Positions 17,722 through 25,364 of a DNA stretch of 64,000 nt are shown here, piece by piece. The stretch is from positions 1 to 64,000 of the forward strand of contig NZ_CANLOB010000021.1 of assembly GCF_947492815.1 (NCBI RefSeq). The letters are read 5' to 3'. Position 1 is the stretch's first letter, and the number at the start of each line of letters is the position of its first letter. The notes under the pieces were generated by a model. That model ran no database searches. It saw only the letters and a list, made by a program, of their open reading frames with translations, and was not told the DNA's origin. The DNA comes from an uncultured Dokdonia sp. (GTDB lineage Bacteria; Bacteroidota; Bacteroidia; Flavobacteriales; Flavobacteriaceae). Made by a program: the position numbers and the translations under genes.

Positions 17722-17741
17722 GTTTCAAAATATTTTGAAAG
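17722..17741. promoter_or_regulatory. Operator-like palindrome before the GbsR/MarR-type gene
   Basis: TTTCAAAATATTTTGAAA (17723-17740) is a perfect 18-bp palindrome and fits GTTTCA-N8-TGAAAG. The same GTTTCA-N8-TGAAAC arrangement recurs at 18301-18320. It overlaps the likely -33 TTTG, so the regulator at 17768 probably represses itself. This is inferred from position only. Confidence 0.6.
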
Positions 17742-17763
17742 TTCAAAAATAGTAGTATCTTTG
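17733..17763 (+). promoter_or_regulatory. Promoter of the GbsR/MarR-type regulator gene
   Basis: TTTG at 17733-17736 and TATCTTTG at 17756-17763 are 19 bases apart, an exact Bacteroidota consensus. Transcription should begin close to the ATG at 17768, so the mRNA may be nearly leaderless. Confidence 0.65.
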
Positions 17764-17767
17764 ACAT

Positions 17768-18271
17768 ATGAAATTTGAAGAAGCAAAATCAAAATTTATT
17801 CAAACTTGGGGAGCACTCGGTTCACAATGGGGTATTAATAAGACCATGGCACAAATACATGCTTTATTAATGATATCACCAGATCCTTTAAGTATGGAAG
17901 ATATTATGGAAGAGCTTCATATTTCTAGAGGAAATACGAGTATGAACTTACGATCACTTATGGATTGGGGGATTGTTTTTAAAGAATACAAGCCCGGAGA
18001 GCGAAAAGAGTTCTTCTCTGCTGAAGGAAATATAGATGAATTGGCTCGTAAGATTGCTAGAGAACGTAGTCGTAGAGAAATTAAACCTACGTTAAGAGTG
18101 TTACAAGATATTAGCACCATAGATGGAGAAGAGTCTACAAAAGCTGCACATTTTAAAGCCAAGACAGAAGAGTTGTATGATTTTGTTTCTAGAGCCGATA
18201 ATATGTTAGAAAAGATTACAGAGCAAAAAGAAAACTGGATTACAAAAACCATATTAAAATTAATGCGCTGA
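17768..18271 (+). CDS. GbsR/MarR-family transcriptional regulator
   Basis: The 167-residue protein has a winged-helix DNA-binding region at about residues 20-85 (INKTMAQIHALLMISPDPLS, then MEDIMEELHISRGNTSMNLR, then a wing ending KPGERKEFF). It ends in an alpha-helical C-terminus. This is the pattern of the GbsR subgroup of MarR-type regulators, whose Bacillus prototype controls glycine betaine genes. The ligand here is unknown. It opens a run of same-strand genes to 22847. Operator-like palindromes sit before it and again between it and the next gene, which suggests that it controls both. Confidence 0.85.
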   Translation: MKFEEAKSKFIQTWGALGSQWGINKTMAQIHALLMISPDPLSMEDIMEELHISRGNTSMNLRSLMDWGIVFKEYKPGERKEFFSAEGNIDELARKIARERSRREIKPTLRVLQDISTIDGEESTKAAHFKAKTEELYDFVSRADNMLEKITEQKENWITKTILKLMR

Positions 18272-18300
18272 TAAGTATTGAACTATTTTTTTAATTATAA

Positions 18301-18320
18301 GTTTCAATATTTTCTGAAAC
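18301..18320. promoter_or_regulatory. Second operator-like inverted repeat
   Basis: GTTTCAATATTTTCTGAAAC has 6-bp arms GTTTCA and TGAAAC with an 8-base spacer, the same layout as at 17722-17741. It lies between the regulator and the first membrane-protein gene (ATG at 18338). No clear -7 element was found beside it. Confidence 0.5.
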
Positions 18321-18337
18321 TTTCAAACATTCTGATT

Positions 18338-18703
18338 ATGCAAACACTATTTAAGATTAACAAAGTGATTATGATTATAAACGCTATCCTATTTATCATC
18401 CCTTATTTTGGTCTCTTATTCATGATCATAACTGGAATATCACAACTTACATTATTCCTAATATATGTGTCGAAATGGAAATTAATAGCTACAGAACTCA
18501 AAAAATATTTTATCTCTTATGGAATAGTAGCATCCATATCAGTAGGCCTTCTTATCATCAGTAACAAATTTAGTAATGGACAGGATGCCCTTATGATTAT
18601 AAGTATGCTCTTAGGTGGGATTTTAAGTCTATGTTTTTTATATCTGTCAAAAAAACAATCTACTTATTCCAATCATATTCATATAAAACACATCTACTCA
18701 TGA
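18338..18703 (+). CDS. Small four-helix membrane protein, family A copy 1
   Basis: About 121 residues with four predicted membrane helices. The ATG at 18338 is preferred; the longer in-frame start at 18278 would place the operator-like repeat inside the coding sequence. The centre (LIYVSKWKLIATELKKYFIS, then YGIVASI) is clearly related to the protein at 20388 (CIYIANWSKIATRLKQHFII, then YGVLTSL), so the two are paralogues within one gene run. The family is unknown to me. The stop overlaps the next ATG as ATGA at 18700. Confidence 0.7.
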   Translation: MQTLFKINKVIMIINAILFIIPYFGLLFMIITGISQLTLFLIYVSKWKLIATELKKYFISYGIVASISVGLLIISNKFSNGQDALMIISMLLGGILSLCFLYLSKKQSTYSNHIHIKHIYS

Positions 18704-19017
18704 AAACTACAAGAATCATCAACTACTTTTTAATGGGACTAGGTATCCTCTTAAGTTTATTAGGATTTATATCAAGCGGATTTTGGATGATAACTGCTAT
18801 ATATGCATTCTTTCTTGGCCTTTTTCAAGGGCTTACAGGGATCATTCTTTTTATGTACAAACCTTTTAGCACTCGTTTTCAATTATACACGGGAGGTCTA
18901 TTATTATTTTTAGGAAGCTGTTACTTGCCTTGGGGAAAAAGCTGGATGCTTTTACCTATTCCTTTATCGCTTTATTTCACCTTTATGTTATATACTATTA
19001 ATCCCAAAAAACTATGA
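18700..19017 (+). CDS. Small integral membrane protein
   Basis: About 105 residues, almost all hydrophobic, with three or four membrane helices (INYFLMGLGILLSLLGFI, then a glycine-rich FFLGLFQGLTGIILFMY). The start is the ATG at 18700, which overlaps the previous stop as ATGA; a longer frame beginning at 18631 lies mostly inside the preceding gene. It overlaps the next gene in the same way at 19014. The function is unknown. The tight coupling shows that it belongs to the regulator-led operon. Confidence 0.65.
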   Translation: MKTTRIINYFLMGLGILLSLLGFISSGFWMITAIYAFFLGLFQGLTGIILFMYKPFSTRFQLYTGGLLLFLGSCYLPWGKSWMLLPIPLSLYFTFMLYTINPKKL

Positions 19018-19448
19018 ATTTTTCAATTCCAAATTGGCTTATCGTTTTAGGAGGTTGTGGTCAAATATTTACAGCGCTTATCTATCCTTACATACGTCAT
19101 CGTGTTTTTGATTGGTATACAGATGTAAAACAATTAAAACCGCTCAATCAAGAAATTGCAAAAACGTATGGACGCTATATTCAAGGTCTTAATTTTTCTT
19201 TTGGATTGATTGCCTTGTTATTGACCGAAGATCTTAAAAACCAAACGCCCTTAGCATTGGCAATCACGGGATTAATCGGAGCTTACTGGGTAGGGAAAGT
19301 AGGTACTCAAATAGCGTATTACCCCATGTATGAAATCCCACAGGAGCCCATTTTTAAAATAGGAAGTTATTGTATGAATACGCTATTTGTACTTTTTGCA
19401 GTTGTCTTTACAGCGCTATTTATACACAATCTTACAGGAATTATTTAA
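19014..19448 (+). CDS. Integral membrane protein of unknown function
   Basis: The 144-residue protein has about four membrane helices, with a conserved-looking loop FDWYTDVKQLKPLNQEIAKT after the first helix and YGRYIQGLNFSFGLIALL in the second. I do not recognise a family. The start ATG at 19014 overlaps the stop of the preceding gene, and the methyltransferase gene starts 11 bases after its stop. Confidence 0.7.
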   Translation: MNFSIPNWLIVLGGCGQIFTALIYPYIRHRVFDWYTDVKQLKPLNQEIAKTYGRYIQGLNFSFGLIALLLTEDLKNQTPLALAITGLIGAYWVGKVGTQIAYYPMYEIPQEPIFKIGSYCMNTLFVLFAVVFTALFIHNLTGII

Positions 19449-19459
19449 ACACTATCATC

Positions 19460-20347
19460 ATGAGTATTCCACTATCACATACTACTCGTACAGCATTTAA
19501 AAATACACATGCTACTCGTAAAGAAATAAAAACATTTTACGATGAAGCTACAGAAGATTATACATTTTGGAGTCAAGATTTCAATATGCATTTTGGGTAT
19601 TTCTCCTTTGGGAAAACTAATGTATTAAGGCGTGATACAATGCTTAATGAGATGAATTCTCAAGTATTAAAAAGACTAGAGCTCTTAGCTTCCAAACAAT
19701 TTGTAGCAGATCTAGGATGTGGTATGGGAGGAACCATGCGTCACTTTTTACATAGACATTCTTTATTATCTATGATAGGTGTCACCCTATCTGATTTTCA
19801 AGCAATCGAAGGAAATAAACTATTAAAGAAGTATCCTGCAGTTATTGTGAAAGAAGACTTTAGAAACACATCTATAGCTTCTCATAGTGTTGATGGCGCT
19901 ATTGCAATGGAAAGTTTTTGTCATACTGGACATAGTCTTAAAACGCTCAAGGAAGCACACCGCATTCTTAAACCTGGAAAACGACTCGTTATAGGAGATG
20001 CCTTCTTAAAAAAAACACCCGATCAATTATGTTTGGGAAGCTCTTATAGTTATAGAAAGCTTTGCGAAAAATGGAGCTTAGAAGGTCTTGGAGTTATTAA
20101 TAATGTGAAGCGTGATTTAGAGAACATAGGATTTTCTAAGGTTACTATAGATGACATTTCTCCTCGGGTAGCACCTTCTGTATTTCACGTACCCTTTGCA
20201 ATTCCTTTATTTCTCATAAAAAAACTATTGAAAAGAGAACCTATCAAAAAGCAAAGTTGGGATAATCTAAAAGCTTCTTTTTATGCATTGACTTCTGGAT
20301 TACACATGAAAGACTTTGGCTATTACCTCATCACCGCAGAAAAATAA
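19460..20347 (+). CDS. SAM-dependent methyltransferase (class I)
   Basis: About 295 residues. The SAM site is FVADLGCGMGGTMRHF near 77-92, followed by a second strand MIGVTLSDFQAIEGNKL and motif post-I features (DGAIAMESFCHTGHSLKTLK, then PGKRLVIGD). The pre-domain FYDEATEDYTFWSQDFNMHF resembles N-, C- and lipid-methylating enzymes such as sarcosine, tocopherol or sterol methyltransferases. A small-molecule or lipid substrate is therefore more likely than DNA or protein. The start at 19460 is chosen; the upstream extension lies inside the preceding gene. A hydrophobic stretch near 240 could touch the membrane. Confidence 0.85.
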   Translation: MSIPLSHTTRTAFKNTHATRKEIKTFYDEATEDYTFWSQDFNMHFGYFSFGKTNVLRRDTMLNEMNSQVLKRLELLASKQFVADLGCGMGGTMRHFLHRHSLLSMIGVTLSDFQAIEGNKLLKKYPAVIVKEDFRNTSIASHSVDGAIAMESFCHTGHSLKTLKEAHRILKPGKRLVIGDAFLKKTPDQLCLGSSYSYRKLCEKWSLEGLGVINNVKRDLENIGFSKVTIDDISPRVAPSVFHVPFAIPLFLIKKLLKREPIKKQSWDNLKASFYALTSGLHMKDFGYYLITAEK

Positions 20348-20387
20348 TAGGATTATGAAACATATATAAAAAATTAATTTATGGTGG

Positions 20388-20696
20388 ATGATCATCACTT
20401 CTATACTATACTTAAGTATTATTGGAATGATCATAGGTGGATTATTTCAACTCATTTTAGGAATCATACAACTCCTCTCTTTTTGTATTTATATCGCAAA
20501 CTGGTCAAAAATAGCAACTAGATTAAAGCAACATTTTATCATATATGGAGTCTTGACTTCTCTATTAATACCTTTCTATTGTTTTGCTACTACAGAAGTA
20601 TTTATAAATACCTTAATTGGTTATTCAGCAATCCTTGCATTCTATTTTTTATATATCGCATACAGTCAATATAAATACGTAACATATGAATTATAA
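20388..20696 (+). CDS. Small four-helix membrane protein, family A copy 2
   Basis: The 102-residue protein is a paralogue of the one at 18338: both have the pattern IYxxxW-x-x-IAT-x-LK-x-x-FII-YG. It starts 40 bases after the methyltransferase and overlaps the next gene by 11 bases. The function is unknown. The repeated occurrence of this family around the methyltransferase suggests paired or hetero-oligomeric membrane subunits. Confidence 0.6.
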   Translation: MIITSILYLSIIGMIIGGLFQLILGIIQLLSFCIYIANWSKIATRLKQHFIIYGVLTSLLIPFYCFATTEVFINTLIGYSAILAFYFLYIAYSQYKYVTYEL

Positions 20697-21039
20697 CATC
20701 CTCTCTTATCTTATTTATGGGTGTATCATGGTATATATCATATACAAAGTTGGACTCATTTGTTATCATAATGGGAATATCTTTGTCTTACATCTTATGC
20801 CTACCAATGCACAACTATGTTTATATATAAACAATATACTATTAACAGGATACTACTTAGTAAACATAGGATATGCTGTGTATAGCATCTCAACATGGAA
20901 TACTGTAAAAAACTCTTATAACATCATTGACACAATAGCATCTCACATAGGAAGCATTGTACTCATTTTAGCAGTATTACACTATATGAATATTATCGTA
21001 TTACAACTCTTTTTTACATCACAAAAACAACACATTTAA
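20686..21039 (+). CDS. Membrane protein, family B copy 1
   Basis: The 117-residue protein has three or four membrane helices. It shares a layout with the protein at 21051: KxGLICYHNGNIFVLHL, then YINNILLTGYYLVNIGYAVY, then a helix LHYMNIIVLQLF. The corresponding segments there are FKNGRIFMIEIF, RLFEVGFYLLNLGFGLS and LFLNLFLFLRG. The function is unknown. It overlaps the preceding gene by 11 bases. Confidence 0.6.
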   Translation: MNYNILSYLIYGCIMVYIIYKVGLICYHNGNIFVLHLMPTNAQLCLYINNILLTGYYLVNIGYAVYSISTWNTVKNSYNIIDTIASHIGSIVLILAVLHYMNIIVLQLFFTSQKQHI

Positions 21040-21050
21040 ATACAATTATT

Positions 21051-21449
21051 ATGGAAACTTCAAAAATCATCATTGGTTATTTTATTTATTTACCAGTTAT
21101 CATATTACTCACCTTTTTTGTTTCAAAAACCTTATTTAAGAATGGTCGCATTTTTATGATCGAAATCTTTAAAGGTCGAGAAGAGATTGCACTTTCTACC
21201 AATCGGCTTTTCGAAGTCGGGTTCTATTTATTAAACCTAGGATTTGGGCTCTCTATACTAAGAATTGAAAGTTATCATTTTGATGAGACGTATCAAGAGC
21301 TTATAGAGGTGTTAAGTACTAAAATAGGTGGTTTTTCTATATACTTAGGCGTTATGCTATTCCTGAACTTATTCTTATTTTTAAGAGGTCGTAAAAAATC
21401 AAAATCTACGATTATTCAACGCGTGCAAGGCCCTACAGTAACACAATAA
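21051..21449 (+). CDS. Membrane protein, family B copy 2
   Basis: The 132-residue protein is a paralogue of the preceding one (NGRIFMIEIF and VGFYLLNLGFGLSI align). It has a more charged loop between helices (SYHFDETYQELIEVLSTK) and a basic C-terminal tail (RGRKKSKSTIIQRVQ) probably in the cytoplasm. It starts 11 bases after copy 1 and is followed 19 bases later by the epimerase gene. The function is unknown. Confidence 0.7.
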   Translation: METSKIIIGYFIYLPVIILLTFFVSKTLFKNGRIFMIEIFKGREEIALSTNRLFEVGFYLLNLGFGLSILRIESYHFDETYQELIEVLSTKIGGFSIYLGVMLFLNLFLFLRGRKKSKSTIIQRVQGPTVTQ

Positions 21450-21468
21450 CATTTTAAATTTCAATCAA

Positions 21469-22395
21469 ATGAAAAAGCTCATCATTGCAGGCGGCACAGG
21501 TTTTCTAGGCTCTGTTATCACTTCTTATTTTAAAGACACTGTTGACGAAATTGTTTTGCTTTCGCGCCTGCCTGCCGGCAGGCAGGAAAGCACTATCAAA
21601 AACAATTGTAAAACTGTGATTTGGGATGCCAAAACGATAGGTGATTGGGCTGCTGAATTAGATGGCGCAGATGTCCTTATAAATATGACAGGAAAATCTG
21701 TAGATTGTAGATACCATCAAAAAAACAAAGACCTTATTTTAAATTCTAGAGTAGACAGTACTAATATTCTTGGTGAAGCTATTGCTTTAGCTAAGAAACC
21801 ACCAAAAGTATGGTTAAACTCATCTACAGCTACGATATACAGGCATTCATTAGATAAAGAAATGGATGAAGAAAACGGCGAAATCGGTGAAGGGTTTTCT
21901 GTACATGTAGCAACATCATGGGAAAAAGCATTTTTTGAAGCTAATACCCCAGTAACAAGAAAGGTGGCTTTACGTACTGCTATTGTATTAGGTAAAGAAG
22001 GAGGTGCATTACAACCTATGGTTACGATGACAAAACTCGGTCTTGGAGGAAAACAAGGTTCAGGTCATCAAAAATTTAGTTGGATTCACGAAGATGATTT
22101 TGTAAAAATTATAGACTTTTGTATTAAGAATGATCAGCTATCTGGGGTTATGAATGTAGTCTCTCCAAATCCATCTGATAATCAGACACTCATGAGATTG
22201 TTACGTAAAACTCTCAAAGTACCTTTTGGAATACCTGCTCCTAAACCAATATTAGAAATCGGTGCATTTCTAATTCGTACAGAAACTGAACTATTATTAA
22301 AAAGTCGAAATGTAATCCCCAAACGATTAGTAGAACATGGGTACACATTCTCTTATCAAGATTTAGAAACTACCCTTAAAGAATTAACCGCATGA
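21469..22395 (+). CDS. TIGR01777-family NAD(P)-binding epimerase/oxidoreductase
   Basis: The 308-residue protein starts with the Rossmann glycine motif IIAGGTGFLGSVI (residues 5-17). It continues as an atypical short-chain dehydrogenase with LINMTGKSVDCRYH, WLNSSTATIYRH, RTAIVLGKEGGALQPM and a C-terminal DUF1731-like segment. This is the YfcH/TIGR01777 family of uncertain reaction. In many bacteria it sits beside a START-like (SRPBCC) protein, as it does here with a four-base overlap. Residues 34-41 (RLPAGRQE) come from a 20-bp palindrome inserted in the DNA. Confidence 0.88.
   Translation: MKKLIIAGGTGFLGSVITSYFKDTVDEIVLLSRLPAGRQESTIKNNCKTVIWDAKTIGDWAAELDGADVLINMTGKSVDCRYHQKNKDLILNSRVDSTNILGEAIALAKKPPKVWLNSSTATIYRHSLDKEMDEENGEIGEGFSVHVATSWEKAFFEANTPVTRKVALRTAIVLGKEGGALQPMVTMTKLGLGGKQGSGHQKFSWIHEDDFVKIIDFCIKNDQLSGVMNVVSPNPSDNQTLMRLLRKTLKVPFGIPAPKPILEIGAFLIRTETELLLKSRNVIPKRLVEHGYTFSYQDLETTLKELTA
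21558..21591. repeat. 14-bp palindrome split by a 20-bp palindrome
   Basis: GCTTTCGCG (21558-21566) and AAAGC (21587-21591) together spell the 14-bp repeat exactly. Between them lies CCTGCCTGCCGGCAGGCAGG, a perfect 20-bp palindrome. In the protein the insert contributes LPAGRQ, a peptide I recall as common where this repeat enters Bacteroidota genes. Confidence 0.85.
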
Positions 22396-22847
22396 CCGTA
22401 ATTACATTGCATACACATATTAACAGTACAATTAAAGAAGCTTTTCAACTCTCATTGGATATTGATTTTCATAAAAGAACAGCCTCTCAAACAGATGAAG
22501 AAGCTATTGCTGGAGTAACCTCTGGAATCATAAAGTATAATGAAACGGTTACTTGGAGAGGAAAACACTTTGGTGTATTTCTAACACACACGTCTATTAT
22601 ATCTGCTTATGATGCACCTACCTATTTTGTAGATGAAATGATAGAAGGTCGTTTTAAATCTTTTAGACATCAACACTATTTCGAACAAAAAGGAGAGGGT
22701 GTTTATATGAAAGATGTCATTACGTATCAAACTCCCTATGGGATATTCGGAAAGTTATTTGATCGATTACTTCTTAAGAAACATATGACAGATTTTATAG
22801 CAAACCGAAATTCAATTTTAAAAAATGAATTAGAGAAAAATAACTAA
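22392..22847 (+). CDS. SRPBCC (START-like) family protein
   Basis: The 151-residue protein has the SRPBCC beta-alpha-beta pattern: an opening strand VITLHTHINSTIKEAFQLSL, then WRGKHFGVFLTHTSIISAYD, then DVITYQTPYGIFGKLFDRLL near the C-terminus. This is the cell-division-inhibitor-like or cyclase-like group that often partners TIGR01777 proteins. It should bind a hydrophobic ligand in the cytoplasm. Its ATG overlaps the stop of the epimerase gene, and a strong terminator follows 20 bases later, closing the operon. Confidence 0.85.
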   Translation: MTVITLHTHINSTIKEAFQLSLDIDFHKRTASQTDEEAIAGVTSGIIKYNETVTWRGKHFGVFLTHTSIISAYDAPTYFVDEMIEGRFKSFRHQHYFEQKGEGVYMKDVITYQTPYGIFGKLFDRLLLKKHMTDFIANRNSILKNELEKNN

Positions 22848-22867
22848 TCATTAAAAATGTTTAGTAA

Positions 22868-22903
22868 AAAAGGCAAGCTGTGTGTGGTGCAGGCTTGCCT
22901 TTT
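22868..22903. terminator. Terminator closing the regulator-led operon
   Basis: Stem AAAAGGCAAGC / GCTTGCCTTTT around a 14-base loop. A/T runs on both sides mean it may also serve the convergent VCBS gene at 22928. Confidence 0.85.
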
Positions 22904-22927
22904 AAGCTATCAAATAAATAGTAAATT

Positions 22928-24553
22928 TTATTCTATAATTATTTTCTTAGTAGTCGTCCCTTGGTCTGTTGTAAGTTTCAAAAAGTAAATTCCACTATTT
23001 GCTTTTTTAGCAATATCTACATCAAATAACTGTGTATTACTTAACGTAGTATTTCTAGAAATAGAGGCAAGTAATCTTCCCGTCACTGTGTATACATCTA
23101 TCACCACCGCTTCACTTTGCACATCATTCATACGTATACTCATAACACCATTACTTGGATTAGGGAATATCGACACTGTTTCGCTAAAAGGGACAGCAAC
23201 CTCATCTACAGCTAATGTTTCTGCTTGTACTAGAATCATATACCCTTCACAAGCTCCCAATATAATATCCAAAAGGCCATCATTATTTATATCTATAAAG
23301 TCCTGATCATAATTTCCTATGTTCCATATATTATCTTGTCCATCATAAGGATCGATAATATCACCTCCAAAAACACCTTCATTTTCAAACAGTGTAAATG
23401 TCCTAATACCACCATTTTGCCCTTGATCTGTAGAGGTATCACAAGGCGGTTCATCTGTGTCTACACTTGCAATAGTAACATCTTGATCACCATCTCCATC
23501 TAAGTCTACCATTTTTACATTACCTCCCCATACATCTGTACGATCTGATGTAAGCATTTGTTGTGTATATGTTACATTCTGATCTACTTGTATAGCCCCT
23601 GTATAAGCTATATAGTCCTGAAAATCATCTACAACATAAAAATCTAAATCACCATCATCGTCTAAATCACTTCCTGTAAACATGTATGGAGCTTGCCCAG
23701 GAAATCTTTGAAAATCTGTAAAGGTTCCATCTCCATTATTAAACATCGTAAATAAACCTTGATCGTTAAAAGGAGCCACAGGGCCTCCGCCTACCCCTAG
23801 ACATTTGATAATATCTAAATCACCATCATTATCTACATCATGAAACTCTGTTGCAGTTCCAAAACTAGACGTTCGCATAATTCCCATACGACTTTCTGCT
23901 TCTTCTGTGAAATTACCGTTCCCATCATTTATATATAAGACATCTAAAACTGGTCCCGTTTGACTATAATTAACCATATATATTTCTGGATAATCATCTC
24001 CAGTAAGATCTCCTGCCACCGCTGCACAAAATTGAATAACATCTATAGTCAGTACTGGAAGTCTTGTATCTGTTTGATCTTCTAATCCTAACCAATTCCC
24101 ATCAGTATCATTCCCTCTATTCATATACAATTTAGGTTGATCTTGAAATGTATTTACTATAAAAATATCCATCCACCCATCTAGATCTATATCTACCGTA
24201 ATGGCATCTCTAGCATCTGTAGGATCTGATAAAAATTCTGGAGCCAATGTATCCGTTTTATCCTCTAGTACTCCATTACCATTATTCATCAATAAAAGAT
24301 CTGTCTTGGCTCCTTCAAAAGAGAAAGGCGTTTTTCTCACAACTACCAAATCCTGAAAAGAATCATTATCAAAATCTGCAACAAGAAAATCCTTTTCCAT
24401 ATCATCTACGACATTAGCATTTTCATTATCACTTATTGTTGAAATTACAATCCTATCCTCTGTCTCATCATCAAAATCTAACCATTGGGAGAAAGCTGAT
24501 GTACTTGTTAAAAAAAATAGCAATGCACTTATTAGTGGTAATAGTTTTTTCAT
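22928..24553 (-). CDS. FG-GAP/VCBS-repeat protein with type A type IX sorting domain
   Basis: About 541 residues: signal peptide (MKKLLPLISALLFFLTSTS, then AFSQ), then a beta-propeller of FG-GAP/VCBS repeats. These show recurring calcium-binding-like D-x-D-x-D-G-D-x-D segments such as DLDDDGDLDF, DVDNDGDLDI and DLDGDGDQDV. The C-terminus (SIFPNPSNGVMSIRM, GRLLASISRN, GIYFLKLTTDQGTTTKKIIIE) is a type A sorting domain. It is probably a secreted or surface-anchored protein; the ligand is unknown. The start at 24553 is preferred over an upstream in-frame start because it begins the signal peptide. Confidence 0.88.
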   Translation of the reverse strand: MKKLLPLISALLFFLTSTSAFSQWLDFDDETEDRIVISTISDNENANVVDDMEKDFLVADFDNDSFQDLVVVRKTPFSFEGAKTDLLLMNNGNGVLEDKTDTLAPEFLSDPTDARDAITVDIDLDGWMDIFIVNTFQDQPKLYMNRGNDTDGNWLGLEDQTDTRLPVLTIDVIQFCAAVAGDLTGDDYPEIYMVNYSQTGPVLDVLYINDGNGNFTEEAESRMGIMRTSSFGTATEFHDVDNDGDLDIIKCLGVGGGPVAPFNDQGLFTMFNNGDGTFTDFQRFPGQAPYMFTGSDLDDDGDLDFYVVDDFQDYIAYTGAIQVDQNVTYTQQMLTSDRTDVWGGNVKMVDLDGDGDQDVTIASVDTDEPPCDTSTDQGQNGGIRTFTLFENEGVFGGDIIDPYDGQDNIWNIGNYDQDFIDINNDGLLDIILGACEGYMILVQAETLAVDEVAVPFSETVSIFPNPSNGVMSIRMNDVQSEAVVIDVYTVTGRLLASISRNTTLSNTQLFDVDIAKKANSGIYFLKLTTDQGTTTKKIIIE

Positions 24554-24751
24554 AGCAATTTGTTTTAGAGTAAAAATAAAAAAGCATAGCAACTTTTAGT
24601 ATTTTTCATAGTGTATACATCTATAACAGTTCAAGCCTATAAATTCCTAGTATCATTCATTTTATAATTGAAAATACTGTATAATTTTTAACACGTTTAC
24701 ATATTATTTGTATAAAATTTATATAAACAGTGTCAATTTTCTCAAAATTGT

Positions 24752-24759
24752 TATTTTTG
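24752..24759 (+). promoter_or_regulatory. -7 element (TATTTTTG) before the sigma factor gene
   Basis: It matches TAnnTTTG, 24 bases before the ATG at 24784. It lies inside an in-frame extension back to 24730, which argues against that longer start. No good -33 TTTG is seen. Confidence 0.5.
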
Positions 24760-24783
24760 CGTGAACCCTCGATAAAATCGGCT

Positions 24784-25335
24784 ATGCCATCAAACCAAAT
24801 AGATCCTACAAAATGGGTCGATCAATATTCAGATTATTTATTTAATTACACCATTGCTCGTGTGAATGACAGAGACATGGCTCAAGATTTAATATCAGAA
24901 ACTTTTCTTGCTGGTCTTAAATCTATGAAAAACTTTAAGGGAGATGCCAGTGAACGTACTTGGCTCATATCTATCTTAAAGCGTAAGATTATTGATCACT
25001 ACCGTAAATCAAACTCTAAAAAAGGAAAAGCAGAAGTCCATATTAATTATAAAGATGACGAAAGCGAAGGAGACTGGTTAGAAGAACGTGTAGCAGATCC
25101 ATTTGATAAAACAGCAGAAGATCAAATTCAAAATGAAGAATTAGGAGAAGCTATATATAATTGTTTATCAAAGCTTCCAGAAAAACAAGCAAGTATTTTC
25201 AGAATGAAAACAATAGACGGATTTGATACTGAAACAATTTGTAATGAATTCGATATTACTCCGTCTAACTTTTGGGTTATCATACATAGAGCACGTACAG
25301 CTATGGCAAGTTGTATGAAAAAGGACTGGTTCTAA
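24784..25335 (+). CDS. RNA polymerase sigma-70 family factor (ECF-like)
   Basis: About 183 residues: region 2 (YSDYLFNYTIARVNDRDMAQ, then DLISETFLAGLKSM, then WLISILKRKIIDHYRK) and region 4 (LSKLPEKQASIFRMKTIDGF, then DTETICNEFDITPSNFWVII and HRARTAMASCM). This is the two-domain layout of extracytoplasmic-function sigma factors. The start MPSNQIDPTKW is chosen over an upstream in-frame start because the -7 element lies between them. It is followed 29 bases later by a small Cys/His protein that is probably its anti-sigma factor. Confidence 0.88.
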   Translation: MPSNQIDPTKWVDQYSDYLFNYTIARVNDRDMAQDLISETFLAGLKSMKNFKGDASERTWLISILKRKIIDHYRKSNSKKGKAEVHINYKDDESEGDWLEERVADPFDKTAEDQIQNEELGEAIYNCLSKLPEKQASIFRMKTIDGFDTETICNEFDITPSNFWVIIHRARTAMASCMKKDWF

Positions 25336-25364
25336 GTACCCAAAATTATTAAGAAAAAATACAT

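Noticed and set aside
19370..19459. Longer N-terminus for the methyltransferase
   Set aside because: The extra 30 residues overlap the end of the preceding membrane-protein gene and do not look like part of the methyltransferase fold. The ATG at 19460 gives the usual start.
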